Assembly (NCBI GenBank): GCA_039942715.1
Contig: JBDVBY010000013.1
Span: 57,345-121,344, forward strand
From: JABDJX01 sp039942715
GTDB taxonomy: Bacteria; Pseudomonadota; Alphaproteobacteria; Rhodobacterales; Rhodobacteraceae
Reading direction: 5' to 3'
DNA: 64,000 nt
Part shown: positions 56,739-64,000 of the stretch, one piece after another
How positions within the stretch are numbered: the stretch's first letter is position 1
Layout of the letters: the number at the start of each line of letters is the position of its first letter
Translations under genes and position numbers: made by a program
The notes under the pieces: generated by a model
What the model saw: only the letters and a program-made list of their open reading frames with translations
The model's database searches: none
What the model was told of the DNA's origin: nothing

Positions 56739-56792
56739 TCTGAAAGGCGAGGGACCTTGCGAGGCCTTTCGTGTCAGAACAAGGAGAAAAAT

Positions 56793-57578
56793 ATGTATGA
56801 CTTTGATTTCGTAAATCCGGCGTCCGTTGATGAAGCCGCAGCGGCGATGAAAGCCGATGGTGCGCAAGCGCTTGGTGGCGGGCAAACGCTTTTGCCGACG
56901 ATGAAACAGCGTCTCGCTTCGCCCGATGTGTTGGTGAGCCTAACCGGCGTCGAAAGCATGGTCGGTGTCAGCAACGATGCAGGGACTTTGACCATCGGTG
57001 GCGCAACGACACATGCTCAAGTGGCTGCCGAGAGCGATGCTTTTCCGGCAATTGCAGATTTGGCGGGCAACATCGGTGATCCCGCGGTGCGCAATCGCGG
57101 AACTGTTGGCGGATCTTTGGCAAACAATGATCCGGCGGCGTGCTATCCCGCAGGCGCACTTGGTTCGGGAGCAACGATCACCACCAACGCGCGATCGATC
57201 AGTGCGGATGCGTACTTCACTGGAATGTTCGAAACCGCGTTGAACGAAGATGAGATCATCACTTCGGTCAGCTTCCCGATCCCAGAGGCGGCCAATTATC
57301 AAAAATTCGAACAGCCCGCCTCGCGCTTTGCTTTGGTGGGCGTGTTTGTCGCGAAGTACGCCGATGGGGTGCGCGTGGCCGTCACAGGAGCGTCGAACGG
57401 TGGTGTCTTCCGCTGGAGTGCAGCCGAAGCGGCGTTGAGCGCTGACTTTTCGGCTGGTGCGCTGGATGGGCTTGCCGTTGATGCCAGTGACATGATCGCC
57501 GACCTGCACGGATCAGCGGCGTATCGCGCGCATTTGGTGGGCGTTTTGACCAAGCGCGCGGTTGCCGCCTGCGTTTAG
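56793..57578 (+). CDS. coxM: FAD-binding subunit, CoxM-like
   Basis: Medium subunit, 261 residues. FAD-binding motifs ALGGGQTLLPTMKQRL (AGGxS equivalent, about residue 28) and IGDPAVRNRGTVGGSLANNDPAA (TIGG equivalent, about residue 100) are clear. C-terminal domain with FALVGVFVA and VAVTGASNGGVFR. ATG 56793 follows AAGGAGAAAAAT; a start further upstream would lengthen the N-terminus without family support. Last gene of coxG-S-L-M. No coxD, coxE, coxF or xdhC accessory genes are in the window. Confidence 0.93.
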   Translation: MYDFDFVNPASVDEAAAAMKADGAQALGGGQTLLPTMKQRLASPDVLVSLTGVESMVGVSNDAGTLTIGGATTHAQVAAESDAFPAIADLAGNIGDPAVRNRGTVGGSLANNDPAACYPAGALGSGATITTNARSISADAYFTGMFETALNEDEIITSVSFPIPEAANYQKFEQPASRFALVGVFVAKYADGVRVAVTGASNGGVFRWSAAEAALSADFSAGALDGLAVDASDMIADLHGSAAYRAHLVGVLTKRAVAACV

Positions 57579-57596
57579 GCGTCGGGGACTTTTCAA

Positions 57597-57623
57597 GCAA
57601 GCCATTGGTTGCCAGTGGCTTGC
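57597..57623. terminator. Hairpin between convergent coxM and glycosyltransferase genes
   Basis: Perfect 8-base arms GCAAGCCA/TGGCTTGC (57597-57604 with 57616-57623), loop of 11 bases. There is no T run on either side. It lies 18 bases after the coxM stop and 10 before the opposing stop, so it may block read-through in both directions. Confidence 0.45.
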
Positions 57624-57633
57624 ATTGATTGAC

Positions 57634-58620
57634 TCAAGTCACAGTCTGACCGCTGGTTTCGAGCTCTGGGTCAATCGTTTTGCGAAGCGCCTGTAAATCA
57701 ACGTTGTCACGCAGGTCTTCAAAGTGCTTGCGCCACATGCGCAGGGATTTGGTCCGCAAATGCATGAGGCGCCCATCGGCCATCTCGTCGATGCGCCGCA
57801 TTTCTTGCCAGACTTCATCTGAACGGTTCGCCAGTTCAAGGTCCTCTTCTTCGTTGCGATTGTGAACTTCCCAGTATCGCGCGCCAACTTTGCGCATAGG
57901 CGCATTTGCACTGCCGCGCGCGTTTTTGAGCAGAAAGCTCTTCATGTCGCGCACAATATAGTGGTTCACCTGCGCAAATTTGCGCCCCAATGGGTCAGCC
58001 CCGCGCCAGTTTTTGCGGCGAAACTCTCCGTCCATAAGTCCTGACCCATTGCAGATACGAGGGCTTTCGATCAGCGGGAATTTTGGCAGATGGATGCCGG
58101 GACGTGTGAAGGCGTTGGTGCGATAGATCGGCTTATAGGCCGCAAACTCGCCTTCCGATATCAGGGCATCCTTTTCGGCGCGGGTGAACCGCTCGATCAC
58201 CAGATCGTTTCCGAAGTTGCGCAGATTGTTGCTGCCAAACCGTTTCCAGTTGACCAATATCGCATCCGTCTCGGGGCAAGCGTTGATCAGATCGCTGACT
58301 TGGCGATTGCCGATTTTTACGTTCAGAAACTCGTCGCCATCAAGCACCATGCACCAGTCTGAATTCTTATATGTCTCGCTTTGCGTAGCCCGCCTGTAAG
58401 CCAGAATTTGATGTGCGCCGGTGGGATTGAAGTTGGGGCGTTGTTCGATCAGCCCCAAACGATCCATTGTGCGCAAGCTGCGCTCCATAAGGTCGGTGGT
58501 GTCGTTGTAATAGACTTGGATGTTATCGAAGCCGCAAAGTCGATGATACGCCACCCACTCCAGGATATTGGGCCCTTCGTTCTTAACGGTGGTGACCAGC
58601 AAAGTGGTTTCTTGCGCCAT
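57634..58620 (-). CDS. Glycosyltransferase family 2-like protein
   Basis: A 328-residue cytoplasmic glycosyltransferase of the Glyco_tranf_2_4 type. N-terminal LLVTTVKNEGPNILEWVAYHRLCGFDNIQVYYNDTTD is the family start; the metal-binding motif is WCMVLDGDEFLNVK (DGD, about residue 95). Later NWKRFGSNN and YKPIYRTNAF are shared with related GT92-like proteins. No signal peptide. The acceptor is unknown, probably a cell-surface glycan. Single gene, convergent with coxM. Confidence 0.88.
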   Translation of the reverse strand: MAQETTLLVTTVKNEGPNILEWVAYHRLCGFDNIQVYYNDTTDLMERSLRTMDRLGLIEQRPNFNPTGAHQILAYRRATQSETYKNSDWCMVLDGDEFLNVKIGNRQVSDLINACPETDAILVNWKRFGSNNLRNFGNDLVIERFTRAEKDALISEGEFAAYKPIYRTNAFTRPGIHLPKFPLIESPRICNGSGLMDGEFRRKNWRGADPLGRKFAQVNHYIVRDMKSFLLKNARGSANAPMRKVGARYWEVHNRNEEEDLELANRSDEVWQEMRRIDEMADGRLMHLRTKSLRMWRKHFEDLRDNVDLQALRKTIDPELETSGQTVT

Positions 58621-58709
58621 GGCCTCTTTTTAGGTGGCGGCTTGTGAAATTCCAAGTGGAAGGTTGCTGCAATATGTGGGAACGAAAGAGTCAGGCCATG
58701 GAAATGTGA

Positions 58710-59579
58710 ATGCCCAGATCAGCAAATCTTCAAGGCGCTCTTTTGATGACGGGGTCGATGACGGCTTTTACCGTCAACGATGCCTTTATGAAGTTGCTGA
58801 GCGTTGATCTGCCGTTCTTTCAGATTTTGTTTCTGCGTAGCGTTGGGGTGGTGATCCTGATGGGCGTTCTTGCACAAAGGGCAGGGGTTTTGTCGTTTCG
58901 CATTGCGGGGCCAGACAAAAACCTGATTGCGCTGCGCTGTTTGTCAGAGATCGGAGCGGCGTGGTTCTTTATCAGTGCGCTGTTTCATTTGCCGATCGCC
59001 AATGTCACTGCGATTATTCAAGCTTTGCCGTTGACCGTAACGCTAGGAGCGGCCTTGGTATTTGGCGAACCTGTTGGCTGGCGCAGGTTTGCAGCGATTG
59101 CCGTTGGCTTTATTGGCGTTTGGCTGATCGTGCGTCCCGGTACGGACAGCTTTGACATCTTTTCGCTTTATGCCATTGCTGCAGTTGCTTGTGTGACCGT
59201 GCGCGATCTGTGCGCGCGGCGGATTTCCAGCAGTGTCTCGTCGCTGACGATTGCTTTTATTACTGGCGTTGCGGTTTTAGCGTTTTCCGCGACAGGTGCC
59301 GCCTTCATCGAATGGAAGCCGGTATCGAGCGGCAATTGGATGTTTCTGGCCTGTTCGATTGTCGCGATACTTGGAGGTTATCTGTTCTCGGTCAGTGCGA
59401 TGCGCGTTGGCGAGATCGGTTTCGTTGCTCAGTTTCGCTACACCAGTCTTTTGGTCGCGCTGATCCTTGGTCTTGTGGTCTTTGGCGATTGGCCCGACGC
59501 GCTGACCTTAGTCGGTGCTGCGATTGTTGTAGCATCGGGGCTTTTCACTTTATGGCGCGAGCGCGCAACCACTGGCTAA
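58710..59579 (+). CDS. DMT-superfamily (EamA) transporter
   Basis: A 289-residue membrane protein with about ten transmembrane helices arranged as two EamA repeats. Phrases such as AFTVNDAFMKLLSVDLPFFQILFLRSVGVV, ALPLTVTLGAALVFGEPVGWRRFAAIAVGFIGVWLIVRPG and the second-half ALILGLVVFGDWPDALTLVGAAIVVASGLFTLWRE are typical of drug/metabolite exporters. Its TAA stop shares CTAA with the stop of the opposing gene. Substrate unknown. Confidence 0.92.
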   Translation: MPRSANLQGALLMTGSMTAFTVNDAFMKLLSVDLPFFQILFLRSVGVVILMGVLAQRAGVLSFRIAGPDKNLIALRCLSEIGAAWFFISALFHLPIANVTAIIQALPLTVTLGAALVFGEPVGWRRFAAIAVGFIGVWLIVRPGTDSFDIFSLYAIAAVACVTVRDLCARRISSSVSSLTIAFITGVAVLAFSATGAAFIEWKPVSSGNWMFLACSIVAILGGYLFSVSAMRVGEIGFVAQFRYTSLLVALILGLVVFGDWPDALTLVGAAIVVASGLFTLWRERATTG

Positions 59580-59956
59580 GTTTGGGTCGCAAGGCCAGAG
59601 GGGCGATAGAGAAATTGCCCCGCGCCACAAGCGGCCACCCAAATAGCTACGGTGGCAGACACCCATACGCCATGTGGTGTGGTGATCCACACTCCAAGCC
59701 CAATGAGAGCGAAGGTCGCCAGAAACCAAACCGCATCTCCAACAACAAACTGCAGAACCTCTGCGCTGCGCGGGGTATCTTTTCGGGCAACCCAGATCAG
59801 GTGTGCGCCGTTCGCGATTAGGCCCAGTCCGAGACATGAAACAAACCAAACCGGAGGATCACCGATGAAATCAGCTGTTTTTGAAGGGAAGGCTGCAAAC
59901 AAGGCGCCAAATCCCAAACAGGATGCGGCATTTGCCAATAGAATGGATTTCAGCAT
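59576..59956 (-). CDS. Small four-TM membrane protein under MarR-type operators
   Basis: A 126-residue protein with four predicted transmembrane helices (LLANAASCLGFGALFAAF, WFVSCLGLGLIANGAHLIWVA, VVGDAVWFLATFALIGLGVWI and VWVSATVAIWVAACGAGQFLY). No family recognised with confidence. It is divergent from the MarR gene, with two operator-like repeats between or overlapping the starts, so MarR probably controls it. Its stop overlaps the DMT gene stop. Confidence 0.8.
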   Translation of the reverse strand: MLKSILLANAASCLGFGALFAAFPSKTADFIGDPPVWFVSCLGLGLIANGAHLIWVARKDTPRSAEVLQFVVGDAVWFLATFALIGLGVWITTPHGVWVSATVAIWVAACGAGQFLYRPSGLATQT

Positions 59957-59974
59957 TGAAGATCGTCCTTACTG

Positions 59975-60031
59975 TTGTAAACTTGGTTGACAACTAGATG
60001 AGGATTTCAATCTTGTCAACTAAGATGACAA
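59975..60031. promoter_or_regulatory. Twin 19-base operator-like sites at the MarR gene start
   Basis: Site 1, 59975-59993: TTGTAAAC-TTG-GTTGACAA (7 of 8 arm positions match). Site 2, 60013-60031: TTGTCAAC-TAA-GATGACAA (7 of 8 match). Both have 8-base arms and a 3-base spacer; their centres are 38 bases apart. Such sites fit MarR-dimer autoregulation. Confidence 0.65.
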
Positions 60032-60471
60032 CATCACCCCATGGTTTTGATCTTGCAGACAGCGGGTCTTTGTCGCTGATCCACTCAATCGGCAGTTTTC
60101 AATCGCGTCTCCTCGATTGGTTGGTCGCAGAATTGTGCGATCAAGGGTTTGAGGGTTTGACCGGGGCAATGCTGACGTTTCTGGGGTCACTAGACTGCGG
60201 CGAGAATCATGCCTCGGCGCTAGCCCGCACACTTGGGATCAGCCGACAGGCCGTTCACAAACAGGTGCGAGAGCTAGAGGCTTTCGGTTGGTTGCGCACA
60301 ACACCGCACCCAGACAAAGGGAATCAACGTGTCATCATCTTTACCGCGGAGGGCGAACGTATGATGTCTGTCGCGCGCACCAGATTTGCAGCTCTTGATG
60401 CCAAGCTGGAAGAGACCATCGGCATTGATCCTGGCGCGTTGTCACAACGCCTTGAACAGGCTCGTTTCTAA
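59998..60471 (+). CDS. MarR-family transcriptional regulator
   Basis: About 157 residues from ATG 59998. The winged helix is clear: TGAMLTFLGSLDCGENHASALARTLGISRQAVHKQVRELEAFGWLRTTPHPDKGNQRVIIFTAEGERMM. Three starts are possible: ATG 59998 (no Shine-Dalgarno), TTG 60013 (GAGGA eight bases upstream) and ATG 60025 (inside the second operator-like site); I cannot decide between them. Probably a repressor of itself and of the divergent four-TM gene. Confidence 0.9.
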   Translation: MRISILSTKMTTSPHGFDLADSGSLSLIHSIGSFQSRLLDWLVAELCDQGFEGLTGAMLTFLGSLDCGENHASALARTLGISRQAVHKQVRELEAFGWLRTTPHPDKGNQRVIIFTAEGERMMSVARTRFAALDAKLEETIGIDPGALSQRLEQARF

Positions 60472-60522
60472 AAGCGATAGGCCTTATGCCGACGTTGTTG
60501 CGCCCGGGTTCTGGTCGCGCTG

Positions 60523-60551
60523 TTGACAGGGTTTCCGACTCCCCGTATACG
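60523..60551 (+). promoter_or_regulatory. Promoter of the rpsL-rpsG-fusA-tuf operon
   Basis: Consensus TTGACA (60523-60528), 17-base spacer, TATACG (60546-60551); start near 60558. A GANTC site (GACTC, 60537-60541) lies in the spacer. Confidence 0.82.
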
Positions 60552-60557
60552 GCGCGA

Positions 60558-60776
60558 ATTCGGGCGTGGGACTAACCCTTTTGCGCCTTTAACAATTCGA
60601 AGTGGTCACGATCCGGGCCTTGTTGCTCCGATCCTCTGAAGACCCGCCGCAAGCCCCCAAGTGGGAGCTTCGCGGTTTAACTCGTTTACGTGGACGCACG
60701 TGATCGGGAAGAGAGAGAAAACCGGGGTCACGGCCCCACGAAATTTGAAGTGTTGCAACACGGGAAGCAGTCGCTC
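60558..60776 (+). promoter_or_regulatory. Leader of the rpsL operon
   Basis: About 220 bases of untranslated leader. It holds an imperfect hairpin AAGCCCCC-AAGT-GGGAGCTT (60651-60670) and a perfect 12-base palindrome GTGTTGCAACAC (60750-60761) just before the rpsL ribosome-binding region (GGAAG). An S7-type feedback site could lie here, but I cannot show it. Confidence 0.45.
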
Positions 60777-61148
60777 ATGCCCACGATCCAACAGCTGATC
60801 CGGAAACCCCGGCGGCCAAAAGTAAAACGCTCGAAGTCCATGCACCTAGAGCAATGCCCGCAAAAACGCGGCGTATGTACACGTGTCTATACAACGACAC
60901 CAAAGAAGCCGAACTCGGCCATGCGGAAGGTTGCCAAAGTGCGCCTGACCAACGGTTTTGAGGTCATCAGCTATATCCCCGGTGAAAGCCACAACCTTCA
61001 GGAGCACTCTGTGGTTCTGATCCGCGGCGGTCGTGTAAAAGACCTTCCCGGTGTGCGTTATCACATCCTGCGCGGTGTTCTGGATACTCAGGGCGTTAAA
61101 GACCGCAAGCAGCGTCGTTCGAAATACGGCGCCAAGCGTCCGAAGTAA
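60777..61148 (+). CDS. rpsL: 30S ribosomal protein S12
   Basis: Decoding-site ribosomal protein of 123 residues. ATG 60777 gives MPTIQQLIRKPRRPK, the usual N-terminus. The streptomycin-resistance region TTTPKKPNSAMRKVAKVRL carries the sensitive-type Lys, and SYIPGESHNLQEHSVVLIRGGRVKDLPGVRYHILRG follows. First gene of the str operon. Confidence 0.98.
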   Translation: MPTIQQLIRKPRRPKVKRSKSMHLEQCPQKRGVCTRVYTTTPKKPNSAMRKVAKVRLTNGFEVISYIPGESHNLQEHSVVLIRGGRVKDLPGVRYHILRGVLDTQGVKDRKQRRSKYGAKRPK

Positions 61149-61159
61149 GGAATTAAAGC

Positions 61160-61630
61160 ATGTCTCGTCGTCACGCCGCCGAAAAGCGCGAAGTTCTGCC
61201 AGACGCCAAATATGGCGATAAGGTTCTGACAAAGTTCATGAACAACCTGATGGTTGATGGTAAGAAATCCAAAGCCGAGCGCATCGTTTACAATGCGTTT
61301 GATCGAGTTGAAGACCGCCTGAAAAAAGCACCTGTCGAAGTGTTCCACGAAGCACTCGAAAATATCAAACCGTCTGTCGAGGTTCGCTCGCGTCGGGTTG
61401 GTGGAGCAACGTATCAGGTGCCTGTCGAAGTGCGTCCCGAGCGTCGCGAAGCATTGGCCATCCGTTGGTTGATCAACGCCGCACGTGCCCGCAACGAAAA
61501 CACTATGGAAGAGCGTCTTGCAGGCGAGCTTTCGGATGCTGTGAACGGTCGCGGCTCTGCCGTGAAGAAACGTGAAGACACCCACAAGATGGCCGACGCG
61601 AACAAAGCGTTCAGCCATTATCGTTGGTAA
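61160..61630 (+). CDS. rpsG: 30S ribosomal protein S7
   Basis: Primary 16S rRNA-binding protein of the 30S head, 156 residues. Typical start MSRRHAAEKREVLPDAKYGDKVLTKFMNNLMVDGKKSKAE, then VRSRRVGGATYQVPVEVRPERREALAIRWL and a C-terminal HKMADANKAFSHYRW. Eleven bases after rpsL. In E. coli S7 represses this operon. Confidence 0.98.
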   Translation: MSRRHAAEKREVLPDAKYGDKVLTKFMNNLMVDGKKSKAERIVYNAFDRVEDRLKKAPVEVFHEALENIKPSVEVRSRRVGGATYQVPVEVRPERREALAIRWLINAARARNENTMEERLAGELSDAVNGRGSAVKKREDTHKMADANKAFSHYRW

Positions 61631-61651
61631 TTTAGACTTAGGAGCTGGCAA

Positions 61652-63769
61652 ATGGCCCGCGATTATCCACTTGAGCGCTACCGGAATTTCGGCATCATCG
61701 CGCACATCGATGCAGGTAAAACAACCTGTTCTGAGCGCATTTTGTTTTACACGGGCAAATCTCACAACATCGGCGAAGTGCATGACGGCGCTGCTACGAT
61801 GGACTGGATGGAGCAAGAGCAGGAGCGGGGTATTACAATTACTTCGGCTGCGACGACGACATTCTGGGAGCGGACAGAGAACGGCACCGAGCCTGACTCG
61901 CTTAAGCACCGCATGAACATCATCGACACGCCCGGCCACGTTGACTTTACGATTGAAGTTGAACGCTCATTGGCTGTTCTTGATGGTGCCGTTACTGTTC
62001 TTGACGGTAACGCCGGTGTTGAGCCGCAGACCGAAACCGTTTGGCGTCAGGCTGACCGCTATAAGGTTCCGCGTATTGTGTTCGTCAACAAGATGGACAA
62101 GATCGGCGCGGACTTCTTCAACTGTGTTCATCAGATCGAAGACCGCACAGGCGCAACCGCGATCCCCGTTGGTATTCCAATTGGTGCCGAGACGGAGCTG
62201 GAAGGCCTGATCGACCTCGTGACCATGGAAGAGTGGTTGTGGCAGGGCGAAGACCTTGGTGCGTCCTGGATCAAAGCTCCCATCCGCGACGGCCTGAAAG
62301 ACCAGGCTGACGAATGGCGCGGCAAGATGATCGAAGCCGCCGTTGAAATGGACGACGATGCGATGATGGAATATCTGGAAGGCAACGAGCCTGACATTCC
62401 AACACTGCGCAAACTTCTGCGCCAAGGGTGCCTTGAGCTGAAGTTCGTTCCTGTTCTGGGTGGTTCTGCGTTTAAGAACAAAGGCGTTCAGCCTCTGCTG
62501 AACGCTGTGATCGACTATCTTCCATCGCCATTGGATGTTGTCGATTACATGGGCTTTGCACCGGGTGACGAAGAAGAAGTGCGTAACATTGCGCGTCGTG
62601 CTGACGATGAGATGCCGTTTTCGGGCCTTGCCTTCAAAATCATGAACGACCCTTACATGGGCACTTTGACATTCACACGCATCTACTCTGGCACACTTGC
62701 CAAGGGTGACACGCTGATGAACACCACAAAGGGCCGTAAAGAGCGTATCGGCCGTATGGTCATGATGCACTCGAACAAGCAAGACGAGATCACCGAAGCA
62801 TTTGCTGGAGACATCATCGCGCTTGCGGGCCTGAAAGACACCACAACAGGTGACACTTTGTCAGACGACAAAGATCAGGTCGTTCTTGAAACCATGACGT
62901 TCCCTGATCCAGTGATCGAGATCGCGGTTGAGCCTAAAACCAAGGCTGACCAAGAGAAAATGTCGCTTGGTCTGCAACGCCTTGCTGCCGAGGATCCTTC
63001 CTTCCGCGTGGAAACTGACATCGAAAGCGGTCAGACCATTATGAAGGGTATGGGCGAACTTCACCTCGACATCCTGATCGACCGCCTTAAGCGTGAGTTT
63101 AAGGTTGAGGCGAACATCGGTGCGCCGCAGGTTGCTTATCGCGAGACTATTGGTCACGAAGTTGAGCACACCTATACGCACAAGAAACAGTCGGGTGGTT
63201 CTGGCCAGTTCGGCGAAGTCACGATGATCATCTCACCAACAGTGGCTGGCGAAGGCTATTCGTTCGAGAGCCGCATCGTTGGTGGTTCGGTGCCTAAGGA
63301 ATACATCCCTGGCGTCGAAAAAGGTATCAACTCGGTCATGGATAGCGGCCCGTTGGCAGGCTTCCCTGTGATCGACTTCAAGGTGGCCTTGATCGAAGGT
63401 AAATACCACGATGTTGACTCTTCGGTCCTCGCTTTTGAAATTGCTGCCCGCATGTGCATGCGCGAAGGCATGAAGAAAGCCGGCGCGAAGCTGCTTGAGC
63501 CGATCATGAAGGTCGAGGTGGTGACACCTGACGAGTACACCGGTGGTATCATTGGCGATCTTACGTCTCGCCGTGGTCAGGTACAGGGTCAGGACAGCCG
63601 CGGTAACGCGATTGCCATCGACGCCTTTGTGCCGCTGGCCAACATGTTTGGTTACATCAACAACCTGCGCTCTATGTCGTCTGGTCGTGCGAACTTTACC
63701 ATGCAGTTCGACCACTACGAGCCTGTGCCGCAGAACATCTCTGAAGAAATTCAGTCAAAATACGCATAA
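61652..63769 (+). CDS. fusA: Elongation factor G
   Basis: Translocation GTPase of 705 residues. G1 AHIDAGKTTCSERI, G2 region with ERGITITSAATT, G3 DTPGHVDFTIEVERS and G4 NKMDK are present, with domains II-V following (GMGELHLDILIDRL in domain III and the C-terminal domain V). RNFGIIAHIDAGKTT is the usual EF-G N-terminus. 21 bases after rpsG. Followed by a REPIN-like repeat, then tuf. Confidence 0.98.
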   Translation: MARDYPLERYRNFGIIAHIDAGKTTCSERILFYTGKSHNIGEVHDGAATMDWMEQEQERGITITSAATTTFWERTENGTEPDSLKHRMNIIDTPGHVDFTIEVERSLAVLDGAVTVLDGNAGVEPQTETVWRQADRYKVPRIVFVNKMDKIGADFFNCVHQIEDRTGATAIPVGIPIGAETELEGLIDLVTMEEWLWQGEDLGASWIKAPIRDGLKDQADEWRGKMIEAAVEMDDDAMMEYLEGNEPDIPTLRKLLRQGCLELKFVPVLGGSAFKNKGVQPLLNAVIDYLPSPLDVVDYMGFAPGDEEEVRNIARRADDEMPFSGLAFKIMNDPYMGTLTFTRIYSGTLAKGDTLMNTTKGRKERIGRMVMMHSNKQDEITEAFAGDIIALAGLKDTTTGDTLSDDKDQVVLETMTFPDPVIEIAVEPKTKADQEKMSLGLQRLAAEDPSFRVETDIESGQTIMKGMGELHLDILIDRLKREFKVEANIGAPQVAYRETIGHEVEHTYTHKKQSGGSGQFGEVTMIISPTVAGEGYSFESRIVGGSVPKEYIPGVEKGINSVMDSGPLAGFPVIDFKVALIEGKYHDVDSSVLAFEIAARMCMREGMKKAGAKLLEPIMKVEVVTPDEYTGGIIGDLTSRRGQVQGQDSRGNAIAIDAFVPLANMFGYINNLRSMSSGRANFTMQFDHYEPVPQNISEEIQSKYA

Positions 63770-63776
63770 CCGGGAT

Positions 63777-63829
63777 GGCGGAGTGAACTCCGCCCTACCC
63801 ACCAACCCGTAGGGCGGGGTCACCCCGCC
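63777..63829. repeat. REPIN-like double palindrome between fusA and tuf
   Basis: Left unit GGCGGAG-TGAA-CTCCGCC plus CTAC (63777-63798), 10-base spacer, then an inverted near-copy GTAG plus GGCGGGG-TCA-CCCCGCC (63809-63829). The right unit read on the other strand matches the left one apart from one indel and a few bases. Each unit folds alone, and the two can pair with each other. Confidence 0.75.
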
Positions 63830-63859
63830 ACCCGATACGAAGATAGAAGGAGCCTTAAG

Positions 63860-64000
63860 ATGGCGAAGGAAAAGTTTGAGCGTAATAAGCCGCACTGCAA
63901 CATCGGCACGATTGGTCACGTTGACCATGGTAAGACGACGTTGACGGCTGCGATTACGAAGCAGTTTGGCGAGTTTCAGGATTACGCGGATATTGACGCG
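63860..64000 (+). CDS. tuf: Elongation factor Tu, 3' end cut by the window edge
   Basis: The first 47 codons are present: MAKEKFERNKPHCNIGTIGHVDHGKTTLTAAITK, with the G1 motif GHVDHGKTT. The start is preceded by AAGGAG at good spacing. EF-Tu delivers aminoacyl-tRNA to the ribosome. The rest lies beyond the window. It may have a second genomic copy, as is common, but that cannot be seen here. Confidence 0.97.
   Translation, partial: MAKEKFERNKPHCNIGTIGHVDHGKTTLTAAITKQFGEFQDYADIDA

Noticed and set aside
61088..61939. 283-codon minus-strand frame across rpsL-rpsG-fusA
   Set aside because: Crosses three certain ribosomal or translation genes in antisense; not a gene.

Overview
The window looks like chromosome of a marine alphaproteobacterium of the Rhodobacterales (Roseobacter group). 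The grounds are a full-length CcrM-type GANTC methylase, a DUF1491 gene next to era, RTX proteins with a Cys-rich amino end (MCILC...), a form II cox cluster, hydantoinase-type genes and many LacI, LysR and MarR regulators. I cannot name a species. Coding density is high, with many 4-base start/stop overlaps.

Left part (1-10.8 kb): 3' part of era, an unknown gene and a DUF1491 gene; a secreted protein; tesA divergent from ybbA-ybbP (the same arrangement as in E. coli); a polar amino acid ABC transporter; a MAPEG protein; and pxpB-pxpC without pxpA. A tRNA-Met(CAT) with its own promoter follows. Directly behind it lies an AT-rich two-gene island (a QueC-like PP-loop protein and a polysaccharide pyruvyl transferase). 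Then come ccrM with three GANTC sites in its upstream region, rnhB, a secreted protein, and a small secreted protein translationally coupled to a two-TM protein carrying an OmpR-like winged helix. Right after these is a compact promoter-to-terminator unit holding a 21-codon ORF.

Middle part (17.5-30.7 kb): a small HTH-like protein, tRNA-Arg(CCT), a LacI regulator, an M10 RTX metalloprotease convergent with a second RTX protein, a ThDP enzyme, a pqiA-pqiA-pqiB-pqiC lipid transport operon, a rhodanese, a secreted six-EF-hand protein built from three 66-residue repeats, and a VOC protein.

Right part (30.8-64 kb): the ribosomal/RNA polymerase cluster, broken into three blocks: rplJ-rplL, rpoB-rpoC and rpsL-rpsG-fusA-tuf. 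Each block has a structured leader or promoter region. Between the first two lies an amino acid/hydantoin-type catabolic region (OCD-family enzyme, aminotransferase, SDR, epimerase, FAD oxidoreductase, HyuB, HyuA, LysR). Between the last two lies a form II CO dehydrogenase-like operon (coxG-S-L-M) preceded by a GAF-Fis regulator and an 18-bp perfect palindrome, then a glycosyltransferase, a DMT exporter and a MarR gene with twin 19-bp operator-like sites. A REPIN-like double hairpin sits between fusA and tuf.

Most functions are assigned from motifs read by eye. No database search was possible.
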